Source: Ryuthela nishihirai
Taxonomy: Eukaryota; Arthropoda; Arachnida; Araneae; Heptathelidae
Direction: 5' to 3'
DNA length: 64,000 nucleotides
NCBI GenBank assembly: GCA_038380435.1
Contig: JAWZYU010000001.1
Location: 13,558,001 to 13,622,000 of the forward strand
The position numbers and the translations under genes were made by a program. The notes below the pieces were generated by a model that saw only the letters and a program-made list of their open reading frames with translations, was not told the DNA's origin and ran no database searches. Of this stretch, positions 11,806-23,729 are shown piece after piece; position 1 is the stretch's first letter, and the number at the start of each line of letters is the position of its first letter.

Positions 11806-12415
11806 CTGTAAATGGTAGCCAGGTAGTCACTGGAAAGAGAGCTATGCACCAATCCCCTGTGATGATGCATAGAACCGACCAGGCCTAGCACCTAATGTCC
11901 GACCCCACCTTCTCATGGTGCAGACCGTTAGTACCTTTCAAAAGAGATACTCTCTTGTGGAAGTGAACGGAAGTGGAAGGCTGCCAGATTTGTGTGGCCT
12001 ACTGATCTGGACAACTATGATTACTTTTTTTTCCTACCCTGCTGAGGAGTGGTCAACCACATAGTGTCCTGGTGCTGACCATATAAACTCATTGGACTGG
12101 ACTGAATTATGGCTCTGAGCTTGATTATGGATCCTGATTTTGCTGCACTGGTGAACTTCTGTGGAGGGAAAATCTTCTGCTGTGTTTTCTGTTTGTTTGT
12201 GGGTTGACAGCCCCAAGTGAACAGATTCACAGGATGTGTTTATCAGCTGGTGGATAATCCTGAGTAGAGGTCATCACAGGCACCTGAACTCTTTGCTTCT
12301 ATTGGCATCATCAAATTCTACATTAGAGGAAGTCTTCCAGTGTAGATGGCTTCAACCTTTAGTGGTGGGGTAACGGGTCTTTGTCCCATGTCTGCGATTA
12401 GGGGGCTATTTGATA

Positions 12416-13084
12416 ATTGAAATCCAAAGTGAATGCACAGTATTCCCTGTTAAGAAACAATAATTAATAGATTCTGAAAAAAATTTCATCGCCGCCATGG
12501 CGGGAATCGAACCCGCATGTCTCCAGATTCATGCCAGAGCGCGCTACCATTGCACCACGCGTCGGACAACGAATATTTTCAGAATATGACCTTTTAAGTT
12601 TTTCTTCTTGAGACGTGACTGAGACAGCGCCATCTATACTCAAGGAGATGCAACGCTTTACAGTCATTGCATTTGATTATCATGTTAATGAGAAGGTCGC
12701 TAACGCTACCGCGTTAAATATATAATTGATTCTGAAAAAATTTTTCAGAATCTATTAATTATTGTTTCTTAACAGGGAATACTGTGCATTCACTTTGGAT
12801 TTCAATTATATATTTAACGCGGTAGCGTTAGCGACCTTCTCATTAACATCTGATAATCAAATGCAACGACTGTAAAACGTTGCATCTCCTTGAGTATAGA
12901 TGGTGCTGTCTCAGTCACGTCTCAAGAAGAAAAACTTAAAAGGTCATATTCTGAAAATATTCGTTGTCCGACGCGTGGTGCAATGGTAGCGCGCTCTGGC
13001 ATGAATCTGGAGAGATGCGGGTTCGATTCCTGCCGTGGCGGCGATGAATTTTTTTCAGAATCTATTAACTATTAAATATTAATA
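12416..13084. mobile_element. SINE-C inverted dimer with 11-bp TSD
   Basis: A 669-bp insertion in LA4 flanked by GCT(A/G)TTTGATA (12405-12415 and 13085-13095). It holds two head-opposed copies of a tRNA-derived SINE. One head reads on the minus strand (about 12480-12570), the other on the plus strand (about 12963-13047). Each has an A box (TGGTGCAATGGTAGCGC) and B box (GGTTCGATTC), most like tRNA-Trp. A further 60-bp inverted pair links 12421-12482 with 12740-12802. The order is A, B', A', B rather than a simple palindrome. These are not tRNA genes: they lack a proper anticodon loop and have SINE bodies. Confidence 0.82.
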
Positions 13085-13141
13085 GCTGTTTGATATTGTC
13101 GGCATTCCCTCTCTCAATAAACATAGTTTATTTAAACATCC

Positions 13142-13532
13142 CTTTGGGGCGGGGGTGGCTCAGTCGGTAGCGCACCAGGCTCGTAATCTGTAGTTCCCAG
13201 GTTCGAGTCCCAGCTGGGTCAGCGTTGAGATTTATCTCCGCAAAATTCCCCGCCCTGTCCACGGTCAGTAGGGGACACCGATGGGCTTAGAAAGGCTGCC
13301 GTCCGTCGGATGGGACGTTAAGCCGTGACCCCGTGTGTGGGAGAGCCATACCCTGTGCACGTTAAAGAACACGCTGGATGGCCTTGACGGGAGGCTACCA
13401 TCTGTCTCCCAACAGCTGTTCCAGTGGGTCCCCTCCCCCAACCTTCTCTGAGCCTTCGGGGTCCATGTGACCTGGCCATTTAGCCCATGGTGTGCAAAAA
13501 AGTGCCGCTCAGAGGTAAAACAACCGAACCCA
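13142..13532 (+). mobile_element. SINE-A, full length, in LA4
   Basis: tRNA-derived SINE with an 11-bp TSD, TTTAAACATCC (13131-13141 and 13533-13543). The head has A box TGGCTCAGTCGG, anticodon-like CTCGTAA (tRNA-Thr CGU type) and B box GGTTCGAGTCCC. The core includes GGATGGGACGTTAAGCC and CACGTTAAAGAAC, reminiscent of the V-SINE conserved domain. The 3' end reads CGCTCAGAGGTAAAACAACC. Confidence 0.92.
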
Positions 13533-13604
13533 TTTAAACATCCGAACCCATTTCTCTCTAACCACTAACCATTTTCTATTTTCTTCCCACTAACCATTTT
13601 CTCT

Positions 13605-14540
13605 CCATAGGTAGTTGGAATGTGAGGACTCTGCACAGAGCTTTTTCTCTTGATGTCCTCACACAAGAATTCCACCATTATAATTTAGATATTCTTGGCT
13701 TGCAAGAGACCCTGATGGGACAGATAAAGGTCAGATTCTTAAAAATAATCTTAAATTTCTCTTTTCAGGGAGGGACGACAATAAGCATCACCAAGGTGTG
13801 GGTCTGCTTCTCAGCAGACACACTAGTGATGCTCTTCTAGGATACGAGTGCATTAATGAAAGGTGTCTTACAACAAAATTTCAGACAAGCGTTAAAGACT
13901 TGAATGTTATCTGCTGTTATGCCCCCACTGATGATGCCGATGAGGATGAGAAGGATAGGTTTTATGGACAACTTCAGGATATTTTGAATTCTGCCAAGAA
14001 AGGAGATATTACCCTTGTTCTAGGTGACTTCAATGCCAAAGTTGGTACTGAATCTGACCTTTGGGGGAGGGGTGATAGGCCCTTTTGGTATTGGTAGCTG
14101 CAATGGCAATGGGCAAAGTCTCCTACAGGTAAGTAAATTCAATGGTTTCAGAACAATCAGCACTTATTACAAACACTGCAACATACATAAGTACACATGG
14201 GTGTCACCTGATGGGCTGCATAAGAATATGATTGATTATATATTAATTAACAGCAAATGGGCTAGTTCTGTTAGGAATACCAGGTCATATAGGGGAGCTG
14301 AAATTGGATCTGACCATTACCTTGTTAAAAGTGTCTTGCAACTTAAACTTAAAAAGTGTTGTGCTAGGGTTAAAAAATTTGCTTTTAATACTGAAGCTCT
14401 GAAAGACCCAGTTATAGCCAAAGCTTACCATGATAGGTTACTTAGTCATTATGACAGTCATGGTATGCTTACTACTGAAGTTGAGGAAGAATGGGATCAT
14501 TTTAAACAGGCTTTTTGGAAATTTACAGTACTCTTTTAGG
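13605..14540 (+). pseudogene. LA4 endonuclease domain, broken
   Basis: Endonuclease of LINE-A. Motifs in order: GSWNVRTLHR near 13612, GLQET (catalytic Glu) near 13700, VICCYAPTDD near 13910, VLGDFNAKVG near 14020-14045, and GSDHYLVKSVLQ near 14310-14340. Frameshifts near 13710 and 14070 split the frame. All the recognisable catalytic positions (E, D/N, DH) are present, so the lesions are frameshifts rather than active-site loss. Confidence 0.78.
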
Positions 14541-14572
14541 AAAAGCAGAGGAGGCAGAATTATCTGAGTGAT

Positions 14573-16477
14573 ATGGCACTTGAGCCTATTTCAGAAAGAA
14601 AGAACTGCAGGAATGTCCTTAATCAATATCCTTCTAGTCCTAATAGAAAACATTACAGACAACTTAATAAACGTGTAAAAGATCAGTTAGCTGCTGATAA
14701 GAATCTTTGGCTTGATGGTTTGTCTGACAAAGCCGAGGAAGCAGTTAGACAGCACAACAGCAGAGAGCTCTACCAGATAGTTAATGTTTTGTGTGGTAGA
14801 ATACGAACAGGTATACAGGGATTGAAAGATAAACAAGGTAAGGTTATTGAAGTATAGTATTCTGTCATCGCTAGGTGGGCTGAGCATTTCAGTGATGTTC
14901 TAAACAATGTGGTTAGTTCTACTCCCATTGTTTGCAATGATGATAAATGCATTGGTGGCTTTAATGTTGGCCCTATAACACAATCTGAAGTTATTTTGGC
15001 TCTTTCTAAACTTAAACTTCATAAATCCCCAGGGGTAGATGAAATTACTAGAGAAATGCTTAGAGCTGGGAATGTTTCGGTTACCACTTGGATGACTGAA
15101 ATTTTGAATATCTTTTATGATAAAGGCATGGTTCCTAAGGATTTTACCAGAGCTATTGTTATCCCTATTTTCAAAAAAGGTGACTGCAGTTCTTGTGATA
15201 ACTATAGGGGTATCAGCCTACTCTCTGTTCCAGGTAATGTTCTTTCTACGATTGTGCTTAATAGAATTAAGAATCTGGTTGATAGTCAATTGTGTGATGA
15301 GCAATGTGGATTCAGAAGTGGTAGGGGATGTGTGGATCAGATGTTTTCACTTAGACAGATTCTTGAGTAATGTTTAGAGTTTCAGAAACCTTTGGTTGCT
15401 AGCTTTGTTGATTTCAAAAAGGCTTTCGACTCTCTTGATCGTCATAATTTGTGGTTGATTGTGAAATCGTGGTATACCAGACAAGTTAGTTAACATAATG
15501 AAAGTTCTCTATAATAACCTTGAGTCAGGTGTGAGAGTTGGTAAGGCTTGTAGCAATTGGTTTAGCATTACTTCTGGTGTTTGACAAGGGTGCATTTTGT
15601 CTCCTTTTCTCTTTAGCTAGGTTATTGATTATGTTATGCGAAATTCACTTCAAGGGAAAGATTTTGGTCTTAAATGGACTGGAGATATGAAAATTTCTGA
15701 TTTAGATTATGCTGATGATTTAGCCCTTTTGGCAAATGATGTTGATGAGATGAACTCTTTCATTAGGGCTGTTGATGAACTGGTAGTAGGGTAGGTTTGG
15801 TTATAAACAGAGAGAAAACTAAAGTGATGAAAATTGGTCAGGCAGGCTGTGATTCAGTTAATCTGAATGGTTGCAGTCTTGAGCAGGTGTCACAGTTTAA
15901 TTATCTTGGGAACTATGTAACAGATACTGGTGATGTGCGGCATGAGATTAACAGACGAATAGGGATTGCTGCCGGGACTTTTAAGAATCTATGGAGAGTG
16001 GAGAAATAGGCATATACACCTAAAGACTAAAATTAGACTGTATAATAGTTTGGTTCTTTCTAAGATTAGTTATGGTAGTGAAACTATGACGCTTAGTAAA
16101 CAGAAAACTGGAAATTTTATGCTTTTGATTCTAGATACTTACACAGTATCTTGGGCATTAGGTGGTTGAACTTTGTAATTAATGATGAGGTTAGGCAAAG
16201 GAGTCTGCAATCTCCTTAAGCAGCATATTGTGCAGAGAGAGAGAGAGACTGTTGGTTTGACCATGTTGCCAGTATGGATAATTATAGTTTGGCGAATAGG
16301 GTTATGAACAGTGTGCCTAAAGGCCTCAGAAAGAAGGGGAGACCTAGGATGTGGTGGGCAGACAATGTCAAACAGGACCTTATTAGAATTGATGTGCAGT
16401 GGCCAGATGCAGTAGATGTAGCTCAGGACAGACTTGCTTGGAGAACTAAATTGCATGGTCTGGTTGGACCTCCGTAG
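14573..16477 (+). pseudogene. LA4 reverse transcriptase, broken
   Basis: RT and C-terminal region of LINE-A. The fingers/palm blocks IVIPIFKKGD and NYRGISLLSV (15155-15230), CGFRSGRGCVDQ (15300-15345) and a catalytic YADD (near 15708) are visible. The C-terminal KKGRPRMWWADNV block lies near 16330-16370. It is broken by TAA near 15368, a -2 deletion near 15470, TAG at 15618 and later frameshifts. The first three recur in LA5. Confidence 0.8.
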
Positions 16478-16509
16478 CCCATGGCTGCTTGAGGATGATG
16501 ATGATGATG

Positions 16510-17698
16510 TTATGCTTACTAAGAAATTTATATAAGGTATTTTAAACATATTTTTTCCAATATTTTATGTACAGATGATAAAATAAGAATGGGCGTGTAA
16601 TTAGTTATAATTGACTTTGTTCCACCTTTGAATATTGGTCATAGAATTGCCGTTTTAACTTCAGTTGGTATTGTACCAGTTAAAATAGTTTCATTAACTA
16701 TTTATTTTATGACATCCACTAATACCTCGACACTGTTTATAATGTTTGTGATTTGTATATTGTCATATCCAGGGGGTTTGTTATTATTTAAAGTTTTTAT
16801 TATATTCACAATATCTGTCCTATTTGCAGGAGGTATATAAATTGAGTTTTTGTTTGTAGTGTTAGTGTTTGTTTCAAATTCAACATAATTTTCTTGTTTG
16901 ATTTCTGTTATATGTAAAATCAATGAACAATATTCACTGTTAAATTTATTTGCAATTTGTGAAGGTGTTAAACTTTTAGACATATTCTTAATGATAGTTT
17001 TTTCAATAGATCTTGTTTTTTTATCCTCTAGTGATTGATATTTTAATTCCCATGTTTGTCTCATATCATTTCTTTTTATTGTTAATTGTTCTTTATAAAA
17101 ATTTTGTTTCTGATTTCTGATTTTTGCTGTAACTAAATTGCATATGTTTTTTATACTCATTTTCATAACTATCACTTTTTGTGTTATTTTTATATTTAAT
17201 CCAAACCTTATCTCTATGCTCTATTAAATTGATAATACCCACTATGATCCACTGTTTGGTAACATTACAGTTATTTAGATGTTCTAAATTTTTATGAATT
17301 TTTTTTTATTTTTCTGTAAAATTTCATTGTATTTTCTTTTAAAGAAATTGTGACAATCAGTATTTTTGTTTGTGTTCAATGAGTTTTTATATTTAGACCA
17401 GCCCATTAAGATTATTTCCCTATCTATATTTTTCTGCTCATAATACCAGTTAATTTCCATTGTTTTGATATCGGTTCACTCTTTTCCATATAATTTCTCA
17501 TCTTTTGATCCAAATATAGTTGCAATGAGATAGTGATCAGCGATATTACTTAGTGAAATCATAGTTTCAGATGTAATTATTCCATTTAATTTTACATTAA
17601 TATGGTGGATACTTGTGTGGCATAAATTATTACTTATTACTTCTTCTCTAGTTACATCACTAATTAAGAGATCATATCCCATCACAGCTAAAATATTA
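16510..17698 (-). pseudogene. LB1 endonuclease C-terminus and RT N-terminus, broken
   Basis: Minus-strand part of LB1. Between 17476 and 17685 the frame encodes YDLLISDVTREE and ADHYLIATIF, the end of an endonuclease domain with the catalytic D-H pair (ADHY). Between 16702 and 17175 lies the linker and RT start, with NNNKPPGYDNIQI corresponding to the usual KSSGxDxI box. At 16510-16625 a broken NY(T)PILILSS / KILEKI box continues the RT. The rest of the RT lies beyond LA4. Confidence 0.77.
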
Positions 17699-17704
17699 CA
17701 AACA

Positions 17705-18082
17705 GCAGAATTACCCCATATAGAGCTTTCATTATGTGAAATATCAGTAATTGCAATCTACCATTCCCACAGTTATTTACCGTTTGATGTTACAAATGAA
17801 TTAGAGCATATTATGCAGGGGTTTAACACAAAAAATATTATTATAACTGGTGATATCAATATAGATTTGTTTGTGAATAATTCCAACTTTGTAAATGAAT
17901 ATCTAAATCTGACTGCTATGTATGGATATGAGTCAATGATAAATATTGCTACCAGAGAGGTCCATAATACCCAGTCTTGTTTGGACCATGTACTGGTTAA
18001 AATTAACAATAGAATTAAAGTACAAGCTGCAGTGTACAAAATGCTGATTACAGATCATTACTCCACAGTAGTTAAAAATTAG
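17705..18082 (+). pseudogene. LB2 endonuclease C-terminal part
   Basis: An open frame encoding the second half of an AP-type endonuclease. Motifs: IIITGDINIDLF (GDxN-type box, near 17830-17870), TQSCLDHVLV (near 17970-17995) and TDHYSTVV (catalytic D-H, near 18050). The first half with the catalytic Glu is missing because of 5' truncation. The frame ends at TAG 18080. Confidence 0.78.
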
Positions 18083-18134
18083 ACATAAGGAAAATAAAAC
18101 TTTTGACAAAAGAAATGATAATATTAAAGATTAC

Positions 18135-20482
18135 ATGTTCAGAATTAATTATGAACTAATAAATGATAAATTAAAAGATTATAAATGGGAAGATTATAAA
18201 CAGGAAATTAACATTAATAATGCATACAAAAAAATTTCAGAGATTTTGTGTAAAGTAATTAAGGATTCATCTTACTATGGAAAAAGAAACATTCAGAAAC
18301 TGAAAAAGCCTTGGATCACAAATGAAATCTGTGATATGATTAAGCATAGAGATGAGCTATATAAAAATTTAAAAAAATACCCGTATAACGAGGACCATGA
18401 GAAGCAATTCTTAGAAATAGGAATAACTTAAGGTCTAAAACTAAGGAGATCAAAAATAAATATTATGTGAAAGAATTTTTAAAATATAATGGTGATATAA
18501 AAAAAACAAAACAATGGAAGTTCATAAATAATTTAATTGGGAATAACTCAAAAGATGATGTTCTACCGGATAAAATGAATAATATTGAGGACTGTAATAC
18601 TGATGAAATTAGAGATGCAGCAAATGAATTTAACACTTATTTTGTCAATTTACCTAGCCAAATACTTAATGATAAACCTACTGAATATGAATGTTATAAA
18701 AATTATTATAAAACAGATAGTGCTTTCTTTTTTACTTCTATAACCATACAAGAATTAGATAAGACCATTACAAATCTAATAAAAGGCAAATGCCTAGGAA
18801 TTGATGAAATTTCAGTAGCTACAGTAAAAAACTGAAAAAATTCCATTATTCATCCTTTAGTCTATATCTTTAACCTTTCTTTTCAAACTGGGATTTATGC
18901 AGATGATCTCAAAACTTCCATTGTACTTTCGATTTACAAGAAGGGAAATAAAAACTGCCTTTCAAACTACAGACCGATCTCACTTTTGCCTGTTTTTTCC
19001 AAAATATTTGAAAAACTAGTAAAATTCAGAGTATTGAGCTATTTAAATAATATAAATTTCTTTTCATCAAATCAGTTTTAAGGGTAAGGGCACTGATCAT
19101 GCATTATTGTCATTTACTAATTTTATTTATAAATCAATTGACCAAGGAAATTTAACTCAATCAGTTTTTCTAGATCTTGAAAAAGCTTTTGATACCGTAA
19201 CACATTCATTGCTTTTGTAAAAACTGGAGCATTTGGGTATGAGAAGGATTGCTCTAGAATGTTATCAGTTGCTTAACAAATAATCAGTTACTTAACAAAT
19301 AAAATAAATCATAAATAAAATTATCAGTTACTTAACAAATAGAACTCAATTAGTTAAATTAAAAAAACTATCTCCGCAATCCTGAACAAACTAAATATGG
19401 CATTCTGCAGGGTTCTGTTCTTGGCCCCTATTGTTTAATATTCATATTAATGACCTCTGTGAAATGAACATTAATTGTAATATTACTGTCTTTGCAGATG
19501 ACACTGCCTTAATATTTAGTAACCAAACTATTACAGATTTATTTCCAATGTCACTAATGTTCTTGAGAAAGTTAATATGTGGTTCGAAAATAATAAACTC
19601 TCAATTAATAAGAATAAAACTAAATTTGTTTTCTACAAGTTGAAAAATAACCAAAATGCTGTAAATACTTTTGTCATTAAACTGCATTCACCTCAATGCT
19701 ATAAACATATTGATTGTTGTTGTGATGACATAGAACAGGTTGAGAGCATTAAATATTTAGGTATTTTCATAGATAATAATCTAAAATGGAAGAAACATAT
19801 TGACTACATCACAGGTAAAGCATGCTACAAAACTACTCAAATTACACCACTTGAAATACAAAGTTAATATGCTGCGAACATTGTACTTCTCATGGATACA
19901 AACTACATTTCAATACAGTGTAGTTTGTTGGAGTGGAACTTATTTATTGGTTTTTAAACCTCTGGTGTCTCTGCAAAACAAAATTAGTAAAGTAATTGCA
20001 AAAAATAACACTGATATTTTAAGTTCCTATTAGACATATATTTGTTTCATATAAAAAAATAAAATAAATACCCCCTCAAGCAGCTGCTTGCCACAGAGGT
20101 CTGACAGGAGCCTGTCAGTTTATATGCCACAGTAGGAGATCTGAGAGGATGGCAGGACCTCAGCAGAAAAACGACACACATCCATGCCTAATCCGGGACT
20201 CGAACCCAGGTCCCTTATTTGTTTCATAGAGTGATGATATTTTTAAAGCAAAATTGCTTTAATTTTCATATTTGGTCAGATTTATGCAACTTCAGAGAGA
20301 AAGGTTCAAAATATTCAGTTCCTTTGACCAAAAAAGAAATTCCTCATAAGCATTATTCGTGTATTGCACCTAAAATCTTCAATCAGTTGCCTCTTGAAAT
20401 TAGAAGTGAAAACAAATTAAATATGTTCAAGCAGAATTTAAAAAGATTTTTCTTTAGAAGATGTTGCACCTATGTTAAATAA
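18135..20482 (+). pseudogene. LB2 reverse transcriptase, broken
   Basis: RT region in several frames. Blocks in order: KPWITNEICDMIKHRDELY linker near 18310-18360, GKCLGIDEI box near 18785-18810, NYRPISLLPVFSKIFEKLV near 18968-19020, catalytic FADDTAL near 19490-19510, SIKYLGIFID near 19745-19775, and the C-terminal NQLPLEIRSENKLNMFKQNL near 20380-20440. Stops and frameshifts between 18830 and 19430 break the palm. FADD is preserved. Confidence 0.8.
20052..20216 (-). mobile_element. SINE-B in LB2 with 12-bp TSD
   Basis: Minus-strand SINE-B flanked by ATTTGTTTCATA (20040-20051 and 20217-20228). It is 5'-truncated: the copy stops after the B box region and lacks the A box. Truncation plus the TSD fits target-primed reverse transcription. 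It interrupts the LB2 C-terminal coding region. Confidence 0.88.
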
Positions 20483-20688
20483 TCAAGTGTAAAGTAAAAA
20501 TGTGTTGTATATATATATATCGGAAAAATGGCACATATTGTTTGTAATCTTTGTAGTGAGTAAGTCATTATTGATATTTGTATTAATTTCCTTTAGTGGC
20601 CAGACAAACCATGTGGTTTTTGGGTTCACTCATATTTTTCTGTTATAAATTGTATATGATGATGAAATAAAATTGATTGATTGATGTT

Positions 20689-21311
20689 TACTAACATTCA
20701 ATACATCATGATTGAAACCTCATACTAATATCTGATTATGTGTTTCAACAGTATGTTCTGAAACTACATGGAAATTAATTAAGAAATGGTTTATATCTGT
20801 TCTTGGTGACCTGTATAAAGCTAATATATTATAAATTATTTCACCTTTTATAACTCTCAGATACAGTGTTTCTGCAGGCATAATATTAGCACTCATTTTC
20901 TCAACTGATTGTGTTTCTGTAGTAAACAATTATTCCGTTTCCCTTTCTAAAGAGTATCATGAAAAATTTGTTCAAAGTTGTTTAATTTATAGAAATTTTT
21001 TTCAGCTTTGGTAATGTTAGTTTTGGTTAAAATTATTATGTCCAGATATTGTATGAATTCTGCAATATTAACATTAAAGACATCCCATTGTTTTCTTAAG
21101 CTCTGTATGTTGATATGTATAAATTCCAGATGGTTGCTGTTTTTAAATTTTTTTTGTTTGTATTGAAAACCAATTTTCTGCTTTAGTGATATTGTTTACA
21201 TATACATTTCCTTTAGTATCTAAATCAAGGTAATTTAGTTCACTAAACATAATGGATCAAAAGAAATATAACTTAATAAAAGAAATTATAACATATCAAA
21301 ATCAGTTAACA
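20689..21311 (-). pseudogene. LB1 endonuclease N-terminal half
   Basis: Minus-strand endonuclease start of LB1. Reading leftwards: IRxL-like start, VNIAEFIQYLDIIIL (near 21010-21070), a TNITKAE segment where TET/E-box is expected, then NILALYRSPRTDINHFL (near 20800-20850) and GFNHDVLNV (near 20700-20730, GDFN-type box). The catalytic Glu is not clear. It continues at 17698 beyond LB2. Confidence 0.68.
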
Positions 21312-21539
21312 TACACAGCTGACCATTAAAAGTGCAACACCAGGAAGAACTCGTCAGATTGTCCCGGAATATGCAAGATGGGCAGTCCATGGGAGAACAT
21401 GTAAATGATTCAAAGTGCAGCACATATGGCCATCATGTGTGATAGTAATGCCCCCTGGAAGTGGTATAAGAGGAGATTACAGAGAGCCAATAAAAACCGG
21501 TGTAAATGCACTGGAATTGTGCTTGCTCGCAGTTCTTGC

Positions 21540-22610
21540 ACACTAAAGGATCAAGTACGCCCCCATCGAAGAACACGACATCCATATGAACAGGTTTCCG
21601 ACTTTGATCGAGGGAGAATTGTGGGATTACAGGAAGTGGATTATTGTACCGAGACATCAGTGCTCATGTTGGATGGAATGCTGCCACAGTGATGAGAATA
21701 TAGCGTCAGTGGGTAGAGGAGGTTCATATTCACCGACGTGAGGCATCTCAATGGCCCTGTCACACAAATGAACGAGAGGACAGACATCTCGTGCACATGG
21801 CTATGAATGATCATACAGCCACATCAAACATGGCCACATCAATCTTAGCTCAACAGTTAGGGTGTGTTGCACTCAACCAGTGTCCGCATGTATGGTTCGA
21901 TGTCGTCTGCAGCATCGGGGCATCTTTGCTAAGTGGCCATTGCTTCAGCTACCATTGACTCCACAACACAGGCATATGCGACTGCAATGGTGCCAAGAAC
22001 GTCACACCTGGATGTGTGAATGGCATCTTATTGTCTTTTCAGATGAATCCCGCTTCAGTATGCAGCACCATGATGGACAAATCTGTATCTGGTAGTACTG
22101 TGGTGACAGGCTCAGTGAGACATGCATGATGCAGCACCATACAGGTCTGACCCCTGGTGTTATGATGTGGGGTGCCAATGGACTCCCACTCATGCACATG
22201 CCTCGTACGCCTTATTGGTACTTTGAATAGCCAGCGTTACATCACTGAGGTGTTGGAGCCTGTGGTTGTACCTTATCTTCAGGGGCTATCTGGTGCCATT
22301 TACCAACAGGACAATGCCCAACCACATGTGGCATGATTTATCCGACAATTCCTGGATAGCCACCATGTGACACTTCTACCTTGTCCTGCGTGTTCACCGG
22401 ATTTGTCCCAATTGAAAATGTCTGGTCCATGATCTCACAATGACTAGCTCACCAGACATCAGGAGCTGCTGCAGCAGATGAACTTTGGCTACGTATCAAA
22501 ACTGCATGGACTGACATTCCCCAAATGCACATCCGACGTCTCATCCTCTCAATGCCAGACCAAGTAGCAGCAGTTATTGCCGCTCATGGTGGCTACACAA
22601 GATGCTGATT
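21540..22610 (+). pseudogene. Tc1 #2 transposase, broken
   Basis: Tc1-family DDE transposase remnant. Motifs in order: the N-terminal SDFDRGRIVGL helix-turn-helix start (near 21600), FSDESRFSMQHHDG (first Asp, near 22040-22075), QDNAQPH (second acidic residue, near 22308) and SPDLS/PIENVWSM (third acidic residue, near 22395-22430, with a 1-base deletion between). All three acidic positions are identifiable. Several stops and frameshifts remove activity. Confidence 0.82.
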
Positions 22611-23235
22611 TCTTTGTATTCCACAAGTCTAACTATGGTAGCTAGGCGTAAACTGGAAGGAGAGCTGTGTACCTATCCCTAGTGATGATGCACAGAACCG
22701 GCCAGTTCTAGCACCTAATGTCCGACCCCGCCTTCTTGTGGTGCATGCTGTTAGTACCTTTCGAAAGATATTCTCTTTTGGAAGGGAACGGAAGGGGAGG
22801 GCTGCCAGTTCAGTATGGCCCACTGAGCTGGTCATCTATGGCCACTTTTTTCTTTTTTTTTCAACCCTGCTGAGGAGTGGTCAACTTCACAGGGTCCTGG
22901 TGCTGACCATTTATACCTACTAGACTGGACTTGTTTATGGATTTGAGCTTGATTATGGATCCTGGACTTTCTGCACTGGTGGGCCTCTGTTGAGGGAGAG
23001 TCTGCCGCTGTGTTTTCTGTTTGCTTCTGGGTTGCCAGCTCTAAGTGAACAGAGGCATGGGATACCTTATATCAGCTGGTAGATAATCCTAATCAGAGGC
23101 CATCACAGGTACCTGAACCTTACTTAGCTAGTTGGGCATCGTCAAGCCTAAACTGGAGTAATGTGTCTCAGGCAGGCCATGTGGCTCTTGAAAAAGTCCA
23201 CTTGAAAAGGTGGTGCCTGATGTTCCTACCAGCAT

Positions 23236-23583
23236 ACAATTAAAAGACCTTCTTGCTCAAAAATTAATTTAAAATAATTTAAAATTCTCTGTCATTGAGC
23301 AATAAAATTTCAGAGTTTATCCTTCAAACTATTTGGATGTTGAAAGTTCTTAGGAGAAAACTCTCAGAAGCTTTTCGGAGCAAGACAGCGCTCCGTCTTC
23401 AGTGAAGTGATGTTATGTACTGACAGTCAGTACATAACATCACTTCACTGAAGACGGAGCGCTGTCTTTGCTCCGAAAAGCTTCTGAGAGTTTTCTCCTA
23501 AGAACTTTCAACATCCAAATAGTTTGAAGGATAAACTCTGAAATTTTATTGCTCAATGACAGAGAATTTTAAATTATTTTAAA
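23236..23583. mobile_element. Near-perfect palindromic foldback with 13-bp TSD
   Basis: Inserted in LA5 between copies of TTCCTACCAGCAT (23223-23235 and 23584-23596). From 23266 to about 23585 the sequence is a near-perfect palindrome centred at 23425 (ACTGACAGTCAGT), with arms near 160 bp. The only arm difference I noticed is one extra T in GCTGTCTTTGCTCC. The first 30 bases (23236-23265) are outside the palindrome. No coding capacity. Confidence 0.9.
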
Positions 23584-23729
23584 TTCCTACCAGCATCGGT
23601 GACTTCAGTCTTTAGCGGAGGAGGAACAGGTCTTTGCCCCATGCCTGCGATCAGGGGGCTGTTTGATATTGTTGGCCCTACCAATCTCAATAAACCAAAT
23701 TTCTTTAAAAATCCTACTAATCATTTTCT

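Larger units (their letters stand above)
11806..16509 (+). mobile_element. LINE-A copy LA4, near full length, in LB1
   Basis: Plus-strand LINE-A with the family 5' end (CTGTAAATGGTAGCC...) and a (GAT)n tail at 16493-16509. It carries two nested insertions, the SINE-C inverted dimer (12416-13084) and a SINE-A (13142-13532). The RT shares a -2 frameshift (15467-15475) and an in-frame TAG (15618-15620) with LA5 and LA7, and a TAA after RQILE (about 15368) with LA5. These shared lesions point to a common defective source. Confidence 0.88.
17699..20688 (+). mobile_element. LINE-B copy LB2, 5'-truncated, in LB1
   Basis: Plus-strand CR1/Jockey-like LINE inserted into LB1. It starts inside the endonuclease and ends with AATAAAATTGATTGATTGATG, a short tandem tail typical of CR1/L2-type elements. 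It contains a SINE-B (20052-20216). Around 19255-19345 the block ATCAGTT(G/A)CTTAACAAATA is repeated three times, a local tandem expansion absent from the protein pattern. Confidence 0.83.

Noticed and set aside
12480..13047. Two tRNA-like sequences that could be tRNA genes
   Set aside because: Pol III boxes are clear but the anticodon arms are malformed and both sit in a SINE body inside a TSD-bounded insertion.
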